7,852 nt of DNA from an archaeon (lineage in GTDB: Archaea; Iainarchaeota; Iainarchaeia; Iainarchaeales; Iainarchaeaceae). The stretch lies in contig JANLHD010000171.1 in NCBI GenBank assembly GCA_024653865.1, forward strand, positions 1-7,852, in the 5' to 3' direction. The notes beneath the pieces were generated by a model. It saw only the letters and a list, made by a program, of their open reading frames with translations, did no database searches and was not told where the DNA came from. This document shows, in pieces, positions 1-6,447 of the stretch; the first letter of the stretch is position 1; each line of letters begins with the position of its first letter. The translations under genes and the position numbers were made by a program.

Positions 1-1792
1 CCGAATTCGACCCCAGACGCATGTAAATCACTTCACCCACTTCCGGAATTCCCGCGGATGCAGCAGGGATAAAATTCTGGGTAACATAATCGGTTGCAAA
101 ATAATTTGGCGGTGGTTCCATTGGCGTCCCATCCGGGTTCACAATGCTTATGGTGCTCGCATCCCCTTCGATAAGGGACACCTTGAATTTCATCGGAACC
201 GAAGCAAGGTTTCTTATCCCCAGCGCGAAAATATCCCCAGCGGTGTATGGGTCAATCAGCGGAAAATAAACCTCACCGTCGGGCTGGAGCACGCGCGGAA
301 CCTGGAAGGTTGTTGTGGACACGTCCAAAAGATTTTGGGGGTTTGAACTATCACCCAAATATGTTTCAATCGTAATAAAGTGCACGCTTCCTCCTAAGAG
401 GTTTTCAATATCCTCAACGGTAAGCGTATGGGTGTTGTTTGTTCCCGCACATGCCCCCATAATCTGAGTGCATTGCCCAAGGGAAAACGATGGGCCAATT
501 GCAACCGAATCGCTCTGAAGTTGAACTGAAGGACCTTGCCTATTTGGGTCGTCGATGTACGCCTTAAACTTGAGGGTTTCCCCTGCAAGCGCTTGGGCAT
601 TTGGGTCATCATAGTTGAGCGAGATGTCCACGGTTATCTGCGAGAGCCCGAACAAAAAGTCGGTGTTGAGCCTGTTTGCGCAAACCCCGATAATGTTCCC
701 AGAGTTGTCCGTAGATAAATAAACTCTGGTCACAGTCAGCATTTGCGAATGCTCAAAAGGGCCTTTCACCGTGTTGCAAATGAGCTGCCCCCTGCCATAC
801 AAATAATCGACTCCAATCGGGCAGGTTATAGTGCTCGCCGCAGAATCATATATTCCTGGTAATGTGGTTCCGCCGCCGTATTTGCAGAAAGAACCTACGT
901 GAGGGGAGCTGGAAATCCGAAATACACTTGAATCATAATCTGGGTCGCTTGGGTCCGATATCACGCCATCAAAAAAAGTCCCCGTATTGGTGACACTGAA
1001 AACAAGGTCTTCGCTCCCGTCCGAAACCCCTAGCATTGGATTTGTGGGCGCCTGGGTAATCGTCACATGAGGGTCGAATGCAAGGCCCGCGGCATTTGTT
1101 ATGTTCACGTTCTGAATTCCAGGTGCAGGGGCGAATAGTTCACTGCCCTGTTGGTTGCGGACCGCAAGGCCGAAATTGTAACTGGCATAGTTCGCTATAT
1201 CCGCGGGGATAACAGTCTTAACAAAAAAATATTTGTGATCGCCCGGATTGATTGTCGCCGAAATTTTTTGCGCGCCCCCTTCGCCAAGTTGCCACGGGAA
1301 ACCCGCTTCGACGTAATCAAATCCCGAATAATTATAATCGTAATTCCTGACAAAAACACCATAGCCAAACCATTCATTTCCAGGACCCGGATTATAGCTC
1401 CATGGGACGGTTCCGGAGTCAAATGTAAGCGTTTTGGAAAGGCTGTGGTCGGCAACAATTCGCTGGAAAGGTATTGCTGAATTGTTCTTGAGGCAGAACA
1501 TTACACCTATCTCGTCCCCTGGCTGAAGATTTTTCAACCCGGATGTGCCCAATTGGTCCCAGTTTGCGCCAGGAAGATAATTGCTTTTTTCCTGGGTAAT
1601 TGTTGCGGGTCCGCCGACGTTGGGCCTTTTCTTCCAAATATTAACTCCATAATACTCGCCGGAACCGTCATCGCTGCAAAGCTCGAGGCAGCCGCCGTCT
1701 TCATCGCATTGGGTGTAGGTCACCGCTGAAAAGGAAAAAGAGGAAAAAAATAATGCAAAAAAAAGCAGAAGAACAAACCCGAATTTGGACAT
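1..1792 (-). CDS. Large secreted/cell-surface protein, 3' end beyond window
   Basis: This frame stays open for 597 codons from the ATG at 1792-1790 to the left edge, with no stop, so the C-terminus is missing. Residues 1-23 look like a Sec signal peptide: Lys3, a long Leu/Phe core, then Ser-Ala before a likely cleavage site near residue 23. The mature start is acidic with close cysteines (Cys29, Cys35, Cys39); others are at 100, 303, 324, 339, 371, 441 and 448, so disulfides are possible. The rest is rich in Gly, Asn, Asp, Thr and aromatic residues in beta-type patterns. Stretches such as FSVTNTG (265-271) and LGIRNLASVPMKFKV (524-538) resemble the Ig-like CARDB/COG1361 repeats of archaeal surface proteins. 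N-glycosylation sequons occur at Asn103, Asn154, Asn230 and Asn452. The gene has its own TATA-like box and no Shine-Dalgarno, so it is probably transcribed separately from ahcY. An envelope or S-layer-associated role is inferred; the exact family is not recognised. Confidence 0.85.
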   Translation of the reverse strand, partial: MSKFGFVLLLFFALFFSSFSFSAVTYTQCDEDGGCLELCSDDGSGEYYGVNIWKKRPNVGGPATITQEKSNYLPGANWDQLGTSGLKNLQPGDEIGVMFCLKNNSAIPFQRIVADHSLSKTLTFDSGTVPWSYNPGPGNEWFGYGVFVRNYDYNYSGFDYVEAGFPWQLGEGGAQKISATINPGDHKYFFVKTVIPADIANYASYNFGLAVRNQQGSELFAPAPGIQNVNITNAAGLAFDPHVTITQAPTNPMLGVSDGSEDLVFSVTNTGTFFDGVISDPSDPDYDSSVFRISSSPHVGSFCKYGGGTTLPGIYDSAASTITCPIGVDYLYGRGQLICNTVKGPFEHSQMLTVTRVYLSTDNSGNIIGVCANRLNTDFLFGLSQITVDISLNYDDPNAQALAGETLKFKAYIDDPNRQGPSVQLQSDSVAIGPSFSLGQCTQIMGACAGTNNTHTLTVEDIENLLGGSVHFITIETYLGDSSNPQNLLDVSTTTFQVPRVLQPDGEVYFPLIDPYTAGDIFALGIRNLASVPMKFKVSLIEGDASTISIVNPDGTPMEPPPNYFATDYVTQNFIPAASAGIPEVGEVIYMRLGSNS

Positions 1793-1821
1793 CAAAAACC
1801 CAATATTATAAGCCGCTGTTT

Positions 1822-1829
1822 TTTATAAA
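1822..1829 (-). promoter_or_regulatory. TATA-like box for the secreted protein gene
   Basis: The minus strand reads TTTATAAA, preceded by the G-rich CGCTGGG where a BRE would sit. Its centre is about 33 bases before the ATG at 1792, placing transcription start near 1799 by the usual archaeal spacing. That gives a leader of only a few bases, and no Shine-Dalgarno is visible (the sequence before the ATG is ATTGGGTTTTTG). Confidence 0.6.
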
Positions 1830-1845
1830 CCCAGCGCACGGGAAG

Positions 1846-1862
1846 AAAAAACGCAATAAAAA
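1846..1862 (-). terminator. T-run terminator after ahcY
   Basis: Downstream of the ahcY stop (1892-1890), the minus strand carries TTTTT (1862-1858) and TTTTTT (1851-1846). This is the oligo-T arrangement typical of archaeal factor-independent termination, and no strong hairpin precedes it. It lies between the ahcY stop and the TATA-like box of the next gene, supporting separate transcripts. Confidence 0.5.
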
Positions 1863-1889
1863 CAAAGTTTTTGGGAAAAGGATCAAAAG

Positions 1890-3137
1890 TTAGGTTCCCT
1901 CTTCCCAAGTGTTCAGGTACTTTTCCTGCTCAGCGGTAAGCGAACCGATTTTCACGCCCATTGCAGTAAGCTGGAGCCTTGCAATGTCATCATCAATGCT
2001 TGCGGGAAGGGTGTGGAGCCTTGCGTCCAAATCGTTTTTGATCCCGTACTCGAGCGCGAGCGCCTGGCCGCAGAACGAAAGCGACATCACTGTGCTCGGA
2101 TGGCCCTCCGCCGCGCCGAGGTTCACGAGCCTGCCTTCCGCGCACAAAAAAACCTTTTTTCCGCTTTTGAGCGTATACTCGTCAAGCTGCCAGCGGATGC
2201 GCCTCTTTGATTTCGATTGTTCCTCAAGGGATTTCACGTCTATTTCAACGTCAAAGTGCCCGGAGTTCGCAAGAATTGCACCGTCCTTCATTTTTGCAAA
2301 AGAGTTTCCCGAAATCGCGTGCTTGTTACCCGTAACCGTAATGAAAACATCCGCGAGCGGGAGGGCTTCATCAATTGGCATTACCCTAAAGCCATCCATG
2401 GTCGCCTGCAAAGCGCGCACCGGGTCAACCTCCACCACAATTACGCTTGAGCCAAAGCCCTGCGAGCGAATTGCGACCCCTTTTCCGCACGAGCCATAGC
2501 CCACAACACAAACGATTTTTCCCGCAAACAAAATGTTCGTCGCGCGCAAAATCCCATCAAGCGTGGATTGCCCCGTGCCATAATAATTGTCGAACAAGTG
2601 CTTTGTCTTGTTGTCGTTCACCGCAATCACCGGGTACTTGAGCGCGCCGTCCTTTGCCATTGCGCGAAGCCGAATTACCCCCGTGGTTGTTTCCTCCGTG
2701 CCGACCTTGATGTCCTTAATTAGTTCGGGCCTCTCCTTGTGGATAAGGCTCACCAAATCCAGGCCGTCATCAATCGTCGCGGTCGGCTTGAAATCCGCGA
2801 CCCTGTTCAAATAATCATAATACTCCTCGTTTGTTTCGCCCTTTTTGGCGTACACCCTAACGCCCTCTTCGGCAAGCGCCGCGGCGACGTCATCTTGCGT
2901 GCTCAAAGGATTGCACCCCGTGATTGCAACCTCTGCCCCGCCCGCAACCAATGTGCGGACAAGAATCGCGGTTTCTTTGGTCACGTGAAGCGCCATTCCC
3001 ACCCGCTGGCCCTTGAAGGGCTTTTCCTTTTCAAACCTCTTTCTAACCTCAAGCAGCGCGCCCATTTGCTGCTCCGCCCACTCGAGCTGCATTTTTCCCT
3101 CTTTTGCGAGTTTCATGTCTTTTACTTTGTAATCCAT
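1890..3137 (-). CDS. ahcY: S-adenosylhomocysteine hydrolase
   Basis: AhcY reversibly cleaves S-adenosylhomocysteine to homocysteine and adenosine using tightly bound NAD, relieving product inhibition of SAM-dependent methyltransferases in the cytosol. The 415-residue protein has the family's signatures: GMALHVTKETAIL with catalytic-type His51, GCNPLSTQDDVAAAL, the DDG acidic pair at 123-124, EETTTG around Glu149, Lys179 and Asp183 in the TKHLFDNYYGTGQST segment, and the Rossmann glycine motif GYGSCGKG (213-220). EGHPSTVMSLSF sits near the C-terminus. The tail ends TWEEGT, the short bacterial/archaeal type lacking the extended C-terminus of the human enzyme. The frame continues upstream to an ATG at 3188, but a TATA-like box at 3168-3175 lies inside that extension, so I chose the ATG at 3137. 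Some archaeal homologues (Methanocaldococcus) use S-inosylhomocysteine; the sequence does not tell me which substrate applies. Identity is secure. Confidence 0.97.
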   Translation of the reverse strand: MDYKVKDMKLAKEGKMQLEWAEQQMGALLEVRKRFEKEKPFKGQRVGMALHVTKETAILVRTLVAGGAEVAITGCNPLSTQDDVAAALAEEGVRVYAKKGETNEEYYDYLNRVADFKPTATIDDGLDLVSLIHKERPELIKDIKVGTEETTTGVIRLRAMAKDGALKYPVIAVNDNKTKHLFDNYYGTGQSTLDGILRATNILFAGKIVCVVGYGSCGKGVAIRSQGFGSSVIVVEVDPVRALQATMDGFRVMPIDEALPLADVFITVTGNKHAISGNSFAKMKDGAILANSGHFDVEIDVKSLEEQSKSKRRIRWQLDEYTLKSGKKVFLCAEGRLVNLGAAEGHPSTVMSLSFCGQALALEYGIKNDLDARLHTLPASIDDDIARLQLTAMGVKIGSLTAEQEKYLNTWEEGT

Positions 3138-3167
3138 TTTACCACTAACAAAAGGGATTGAAAAGGG

Positions 3168-3175
3168 TTTATAAG
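3168..3175 (-). promoter_or_regulatory. TATA-like box for ahcY that decides its start
   Basis: The minus strand reads CTTATAAA, centred about 35 bases before the ATG at 3137. Transcription would start near 3145, giving a leader under 10 bases. No Shine-Dalgarno precedes the ATG (GTTAGTGGTAAA). The box lies inside the 17-codon upstream extension of the frame, which argues against the ATG at 3188. Confidence 0.6.
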
Positions 3176-3216
3176 CGTTTGAGTACAAACCCCGGAATAA
3201 TGGTAAACAATGCCAA

Positions 3217-3239
3217 AATATTTTAATACTAAAAGGAGC
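3217..3239 (+). promoter_or_regulatory. Promoter-like A/T stretch and Shine-Dalgarno for the 109-residue gene
   Basis: An A/T stretch AATATTTTAATA (3217-3228) is followed by AAAAGGAGC, with GGAG at 3235-3238, 12 bases before the ATG at 3251. The ribosome-binding site is clear. The A/T stretch is too close to it to be the TATA box of a transcript that includes GGAG. The box at 3168-3175 also reads acceptably on the plus strand and would give a leader of about 50 bases containing the site. Which promoter serves this gene is unresolved. Confidence 0.45.
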
Positions 3240-3250
3240 TTTTTCTTGTT

Positions 3251-3580
3251 ATGGCACATAAAGGCCCGATTGAAAGAATGAAAAGAAGTATACAGAGAAG
3301 GTGGGGGAGCCGGAGTGTAGGAATACCACAAAACATTCCACCAAAAGCATTTTCCAGCCTTAAGCAACGCGGCAATAAAATCTCCACCGGCAAAGTCCTG
3401 GACGGCAACATGCTTCAGTTGCATAGGACCAACGAGTTACTAATGGGCGGGCAAAAACACCTGTTGAAAGATGATGTGGTTGTGGCATACGATGTGAAAG
3501 GCCGTTTTGTCGGGGTTTACAACTTAAAAAGCGGCAATATTTTTGTTAACCTGCAAAAATTGATTGAAGAAGAATCCTAA
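3251..3580 (+). CDS. Small basic protein of unknown function, 109 residues
   Basis: I do not recognise this protein. Residues 1-48 are strongly basic (12 Lys/Arg against one acidic residue), begin with the cluster KRSIQRRW, and contain a proline-bearing turn (GIPQNIPPKAF) that is probably extended or disordered. Residues 74-105 look like a compact fold: two hydrophobic strands, VVVAYD (76-81) and FVGVYN (86-91), then NIFVNLQKLI, ending in acidic EEES. This suggests a nucleic-acid-binding tail plus a small beta domain, which is inference. There is no signal peptide or membrane segment. GGAG lies 12 bases upstream of the ATG. It is transcribed away from ahcY and converges on pfkB with 15 bases between stops. 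Arginine is encoded by AGA three times in the first 16 codons, a codon scarce in the neighbours I read. An overlapping minus-strand frame looks far less protein-like. Confidence 0.7.
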   Translation: MAHKGPIERMKRSIQRRWGSRSVGIPQNIPPKAFSSLKQRGNKISTGKVLDGNMLQLHRTNELLMGGQKHLLKDDVVVAYDVKGRFVGVYNLKSGNIFVNLQKLIEEES

Positions 3581-3590
3581 AAATAAAAAA
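3579..3590 (-). terminator. T-run terminator for the adk-pfkB transcript
   Basis: Right after the pfkB stop (3598-3596), the minus strand reads TTTTTTATTTTT, a near-continuous oligo-T tract of the archaeal terminator type. It overlaps the stop codon of the convergent 109-residue gene. No comparable T-run serves the plus-strand gene, so its transcript may read antisense into pfkB. Confidence 0.5.
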
Positions 3591-3595
3591 TAGTT

Positions 3596-4504
3596 CTAGA
3601 ACTTAACAAACCCCTCAAATTCTTTGTAGCGCGCTTGCACATCCTTAATGGAAATTTGCCTGAGCTTTTCAACCGAGAACCCTTCCGCATTGAACGAGGC
3701 GACACAAGAAGCATACACAATCGCCCTGCGCAAATTCTCTTCCGAAAAATCGTTTGTTTTTGCGAGGTATCCGATTAAAGAGCCTCCGAAGGAATCCCCC
3801 GAACCCGTGGGGTCCTTCACGTTCTCAAGAGGGTAGCCGGGGCAGGAGAAGTGCTTAGAATCCGTGAACATCACGCACCCATGCTCGCCTTTTTTTATTA
3901 TCGCAATCTTCGAATCGAGCTTTAGTATTTCGCGAGCCGCCACGACAATGCTGGATGTTTTGAAAAGAAGGCGCGCCTCGGAATCATTCATGAGCGCGAT
4001 ATCAACCTGCTTCACGACCTCGAGAACTTCCTCGTGCTGCAAATTTATCCAAAGATTCATCGTGTCCGCAACCACCAAGCCGGGACGTTTCTTCATTTGA
4101 GCGAGTACCGAGAGCTGGAGCTTTGGGGAAATGTTCCCCAAAAACAAATAATCGGCATCGCAATATTCTTTCGGAAGCCTCGGGGAAAAAGTTTCGAAAA
4201 CATTTAGCTGCGTGTCGAGGGTCTTGGGGTTGTTCAAATCAAGGCCATACTTCCCCTTCCAATGAAATGTCTTCCCGCCATTGCGCATTTCAAGGCCTGC
4301 GAGGTCGACCTTTTTTTCCTTCAGCAATTCTATGTGCTCTTTTGGAAAGTCACCTCCCACAACGCCAACTATCCCGGCGGAAGAAAAGAGCGAGCACGCA
4401 ATTGACGCGTATACTGCCGAGCCGCCGAGCGCATTTTTCACCTCGCCAAAAGGGGTTTGCACATCATCGAGCGCAACCGAGCCAACCACAACAACCTTTG
4501 CCAT
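3596..4504 (-). CDS. PfkB/ribokinase-family sugar or nucleoside kinase
   Basis: This is an ATP-dependent kinase of the ribokinase fold, which phosphorylates a sugar or nucleoside hydroxyl. The 302-residue length is typical. Visible motifs are the N-terminal GGSAVYA (27-33), the NDSEA acidic segment (173-177, Glu176) that helps place Mg-ATP, KKGEHGC (204-210), and the C-terminal signature DPTGSGDSFGGSL (231-243) with catalytic base Asp237 and its anion hole. The central block GLDLNNPKTLDTQLNVF (87-103) and LFLGNISPKLQLSVL (120-134) match a conserved PfkB subgroup that I recall as annotated only to family level. The substrate cannot be read from sequence. Neighbours AhcY and adenylate kinase make adenosine or another nucleoside plausible, with ribose or a related sugar as alternatives. 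Its ATG shares one base with the adk stop (TAATG), and GAGGG at 4516-4512 is a good ribosome-binding site, so it is the coupled second gene of an adk-pfkB operon. Confidence 0.92.
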   Translation of the reverse strand: MAKVVVVGSVALDDVQTPFGEVKNALGGSAVYASIACSLFSSAGIVGVVGGDFPKEHIELLKEKKVDLAGLEMRNGGKTFHWKGKYGLDLNNPKTLDTQLNVFETFSPRLPKEYCDADYLFLGNISPKLQLSVLAQMKKRPGLVVADTMNLWINLQHEEVLEVVKQVDIALMNDSEARLLFKTSSIVVAAREILKLDSKIAIIKKGEHGCVMFTDSKHFSCPGYPLENVKDPTGSGDSFGGSLIGYLAKTNDFSEENLRRAIVYASCVASFNAEGFSVEKLRQISIKDVQARYKEFEGFVKF

Positions 4505-5148
4505 TACTTTTCCCTCTGCGCAAGTATTGATTCGACCTCGCTAAAAATGTTCTGCAGCGGCAAATTTCCATCCACTTTTACAAGAAGGCCTTTCGAGGCA
4601 TAATAATCGGAAAGCGGCTTTGTGATTTCATTGTAAAGCCCGAGGCGCTTCTTCACAACCTCCGGGGCATCGTCCTTGCGCAAAACGGTTTTTGCGCCGC
4701 AGTCATCGCACACGCCAATTTTTTTTGACGGCACATCAAGGCCATAAATGCGCCTGCATTTAACACACTGGCGCCTGGCGGAAAGCCTCTTTACTATGAC
4801 ATTTTCATCCGAATCGATTTCAAGCACGACCTCGAGCCCAATGCCCAATTGTTCCAGGAGCAAATCGAGCATTTTACCCTGGTTTAGGTTGCGCGGAAAG
4901 CCGTCGAGGATAAAGTTTTTGCGCACTTTGGAGAGCTTTTTTTTGAGTATTTCAAGCACAATCACGTCCCTTACAAGCTTTCCCTCATTCATGACCGGCT
5001 CAATCGCCTTCCCGATTTCCGTTTTCTTGGCGACCTCTCCACGCAAAAGGTCGCCCGTGGAAATGTGGGTGTAGCCAAAGCGTTCCTCAATGAACTTTGC
5101 AATGGTCCCCTTACCCGTGCCCGGAGGCCCCAGCAAAACAAGATTCAA
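4504..5148 (-). CDS. adk: Adenylate kinase, zinc-lid type, TTG start
   Basis: Adenylate kinase interconverts AMP + ATP and 2 ADP, balancing cytosolic adenine nucleotides. Starting at TTG (5148-5146) gives 214 residues, the same length as the E. coli enzyme, with motifs at matching positions: P-loop GPPGTGKG (7-14), TGDLLR with AMP-binding Arg36 (31-36), and DGFPR (82-86). Lid arginines lie at 121 and 125, and DDAPEVVKKRL starts at 159. The lid carries four cysteines, Cys128/Cys131 and Cys147/Cys150, the zinc-binding form found in many bacteria and some archaea. This is not the separate archaeal AdkA family of methanococci and Sulfolobus. The frame extends to an ATG at 5256, but that stretch contains a TATA-like box, and GGAGAGGG (5160-5153) sits just before the TTG. 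It is the first gene of the pair with pfkB. Identity is secure and the start well supported. Confidence 0.96.
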   Translation of the reverse strand: MNLVLLGPPGTGKGTIAKFIEERFGYTHISTGDLLRGEVAKKTEIGKAIEPVMNEGKLVRDVIVLEILKKKLSKVRKNFILDGFPRNLNQGKMLDLLLEQLGIGLEVVLEIDSDENVIVKRLSARRQCVKCRRIYGLDVPSKKIGVCDDCGAKTVLRKDDAPEVVKKRLGLYNEITKPLSDYYASKGLLVKVDGNLPLQNIFSEVESILAQREK

Positions 5149-5152
5149 ATAA

Positions 5153-5160
5153 CCCTCTCC
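5153..5160 (-). promoter_or_regulatory. Shine-Dalgarno that selects the adk TTG start
   Basis: The minus strand reads GGAGAGGG, with eight bases between GGAG and the TTG at 5148. No ATG exists between this site and the P-loop. The resulting N-terminus (Met-Asn-Leu-Val-Leu-Leu-Gly) is the standard adenylate kinase beginning. Confidence 0.75.
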
Positions 5161-5182
5161 AATGAAAAAAAACTGGAAAGCT

Positions 5183-5190
5183 ATTATAAT
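5183..5190 (-). promoter_or_regulatory. TATA-like box for adk-pfkB
   Basis: The minus strand reads ATTATAAT, centred about 38 bases before the TTG start. Transcription would begin near 5161, leaving a leader just long enough to hold GGAGAGGG. This implies adk-pfkB is transcribed independently of trm5 upstream. Confidence 0.5.
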
Positions 5191-5200
5191 GCTATTGCCG

Positions 5201-5253
5201 AAAAAAGTGGCAAAAAAAGGCGACGAAAACCTATTGTGCAATTGCGCAAAAAA
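5201..5253 (-). terminator. Three T-runs ending the trm5 transcript
   Basis: In the 149-base gap between trm5 and adk, the minus strand has TTTTTT (5253-5248), TTTTTTT (5218-5212) and TTTTTT (5206-5201). Repeated oligo-T runs are a usual archaeal termination signal. They come before the adk TATA-like box, so the two genes are probably separate transcripts. A near-palindrome (5234-5249) adjoins the first run. Confidence 0.5.
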
Positions 5254-5297
5254 CAATATTAACGCGCGAATTCAACTTATGGCTTTTTTTGCAACTT

Positions 5298-6410
5298 TTA
5301 GTTTTTTTTCTCAAGAAAAAAGCCGGATTGCTCAATTGCTGGCGCTGCCAATACCTTGAAATCGATTACGACCTGCACGGTGGACGGGGAAAATTCCCGC
5401 ACCTTTTTTTTCACAAGCACGCGAAATTTCCTTCCCGCAATCTTGCACGCGCCTGCCACCTGTTCGAGGGGCTTTTTGAATGGCGAAGCGCGGTCCGAGA
5501 ACTGGTAAAAATGCACAACCCCGCCTTCGGGCCTTATGTATTTGATTGTGTCCACGAGAAAATCCTCGCCGCCTTTCGGAAGCGGCAGTACCGCGCGGTC
5601 AAACTCCCCGGCATATTTTTTTGCGAGCAATTTTACGTCGCCTTGCACCGGTTCGACCTTTCCTTGCACCTTGTTGCGCACAATGTTTTGCCGCATATCC
5701 TCCACCGCCTTGGGGTTCAGCTCGATTGCAACCGCATTTTGCATTTTGGAATTGCGCGCAAACACGATAGGAAAAGGCCCCACCCCGGCAAAGAGCGCCG
5801 CAACTTTTTCCCCCGGCATTATTTTTTTGGAGATGCGCAGCCTCTCGGTTGAGAGCCTCGGGGAGAAAAAAACTTTTCCGAGAGAAATCTGGAACGTGCA
5901 GCCATGCTCCTTGTACGTCGCAAATTTTTTGCGCATCCCAGCAACAAACTTCACGGGCTCTTCCCGAAACACTCCCTTGTGCGGCCCCGCCTTTTCATAA
6001 ACCGAATCAATGGAATTTTTTGTGGCAAGAAGCGCCTCGCCAATCAATTTGGACTTCCCCTTCAGGGCATCTGGAACCTCTATTATTGCGACGTCTCCAA
6101 GGGTATCGTATGAGGTTTGGACAAGGGCAATTTCCTTTTCCAAAAGCCTGCCTTTTAGAGCTTCACGAAGGCTTTTGGGGGCGCCATCGCGGGCATTAAA
6201 ATTTTCGCGCACGATTTTTGAACCCGGAAAATTCTTGGCAAGCCCAGCACTTGTTTTTTGCGGAATTTTTTCCACAGGAAAAACAATGCGTTCTCCTTTC
6301 CCCAATGGCCTTAGGGTTTTCGAGAGAATGCCCTCCTTTAGGAGGAATGCGTGCAATTTTTGCGCGAAGCGCTTTTCAACCGAAATTCCTTCGCCGGATT
6401 TTGTAGCCAT
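5298..6410 (-). CDS. trm5: tRNA (guanine-37) methyltransferase, Trm5 family
   Basis: Trm5 methylates guanine-37 beside the tRNA anticodon with SAM, preventing +1 frameshifts; in archaea m1G37 is also the entry to wyosine bases. The 370-residue protein shows an N-terminal D1-like domain (about 8-50), a D2 region beginning at SYDTLGDVAIIEVP (100-113), EHGCTFQISL (168-177), and FSPRLSTERLR (182-192). The Rossmann SAM site follows: ALFAGVGPF (205-213), IELNP (229-233) and GDV (257-259). The C-terminal segment is REFSPSTVQVVIDF (338-351). The position of the usual Asn-Leu-Pro catalytic motif reads LPLP (275-278). The ATG at 6410 is preferred over an upstream ATG at 6527 because a TATA-like box lies between them and the extension overlaps the DUF63 gene. 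A Taw2/TYW2-type aminocarboxypropyl transferase is the main alternative, but D2 and the second Pro favour a methyltransferase. Paralogue subtype is uncertain. Confidence 0.9.
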   Translation of the reverse strand: MATKSGEGISVEKRFAQKLHAFLLKEGILSKTLRPLGKGERIVFPVEKIPQKTSAGLAKNFPGSKIVRENFNARDGAPKSLREALKGRLLEKEIALVQTSYDTLGDVAIIEVPDALKGKSKLIGEALLATKNSIDSVYEKAGPHKGVFREEPVKFVAGMRKKFATYKEHGCTFQISLGKVFFSPRLSTERLRISKKIMPGEKVAALFAGVGPFPIVFARNSKMQNAVAIELNPKAVEDMRQNIVRNKVQGKVEPVQGDVKLLAKKYAGEFDRAVLPLPKGGEDFLVDTIKYIRPEGGVVHFYQFSDRASPFKKPLEQVAGACKIAGRKFRVLVKKKVREFSPSTVQVVIDFKVLAAPAIEQSGFFLEKKN

Positions 6411-6447
6411 AAAATTAATAACCTTCTCGGAACTATTATAAAAACAA
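6411..6447. promoter_or_regulatory. 37-base divergent promoter between trm5 and the DUF63 gene
   Basis: The gap holds two TATA-like boxes facing opposite ways. On the minus strand TTTATAAT (6442-6435) is centred about 28 bases before the trm5 ATG at 6410. On the plus strand AAATTAATA (6412-6420) is centred about 32 bases before the ATG at 6448. By normal archaeal spacing each transcript would start within a few bases of its ATG. Neither start has a Shine-Dalgarno, so both look leaderless. Confidence 0.6.

Noticed and set aside
1151..1480. Short frames on both strands within the secreted protein gene
   Set aside because: The continuous 597-codon minus-strand frame with a signal peptide explains the region; these are shadows.
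1909..2499. Plus-strand open frame of 196 codons antisense to ahcY
   Set aside because: It lies wholly inside the ahcY gene, its protein is Ser/Pro-rich with no recognisable motif, and the ahcY frame carries full family signatures.
2739..3161. Plus-strand 140-codon frame antisense to the start of ahcY
   Set aside because: It is a shadow of ahcY codon bias, has no plausible promoter or ribosome-binding site, and shows no family features.
3122..3424. Minus-strand 100-codon frame overlapping the ahcY promoter and the 109-residue gene
   Set aside because: It would place coding sequence over the ahcY TATA-like box and start codon, has no upstream signals, and is less protein-like than the plus-strand frame.
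5234..5249. Near-palindrome TTGTGCAATTGCGCAA as a hairpin terminator
   Set aside because: It has one mismatch and practically no loop, and on the minus strand the T-run precedes it rather than following it.
5289..5852. Plus-strand 187-codon frame antisense to trm5
   Set aside because: It lies opposite trm5, and its His/Arg/Phe-rich composition is what the complement of a gene with these codon habits gives.
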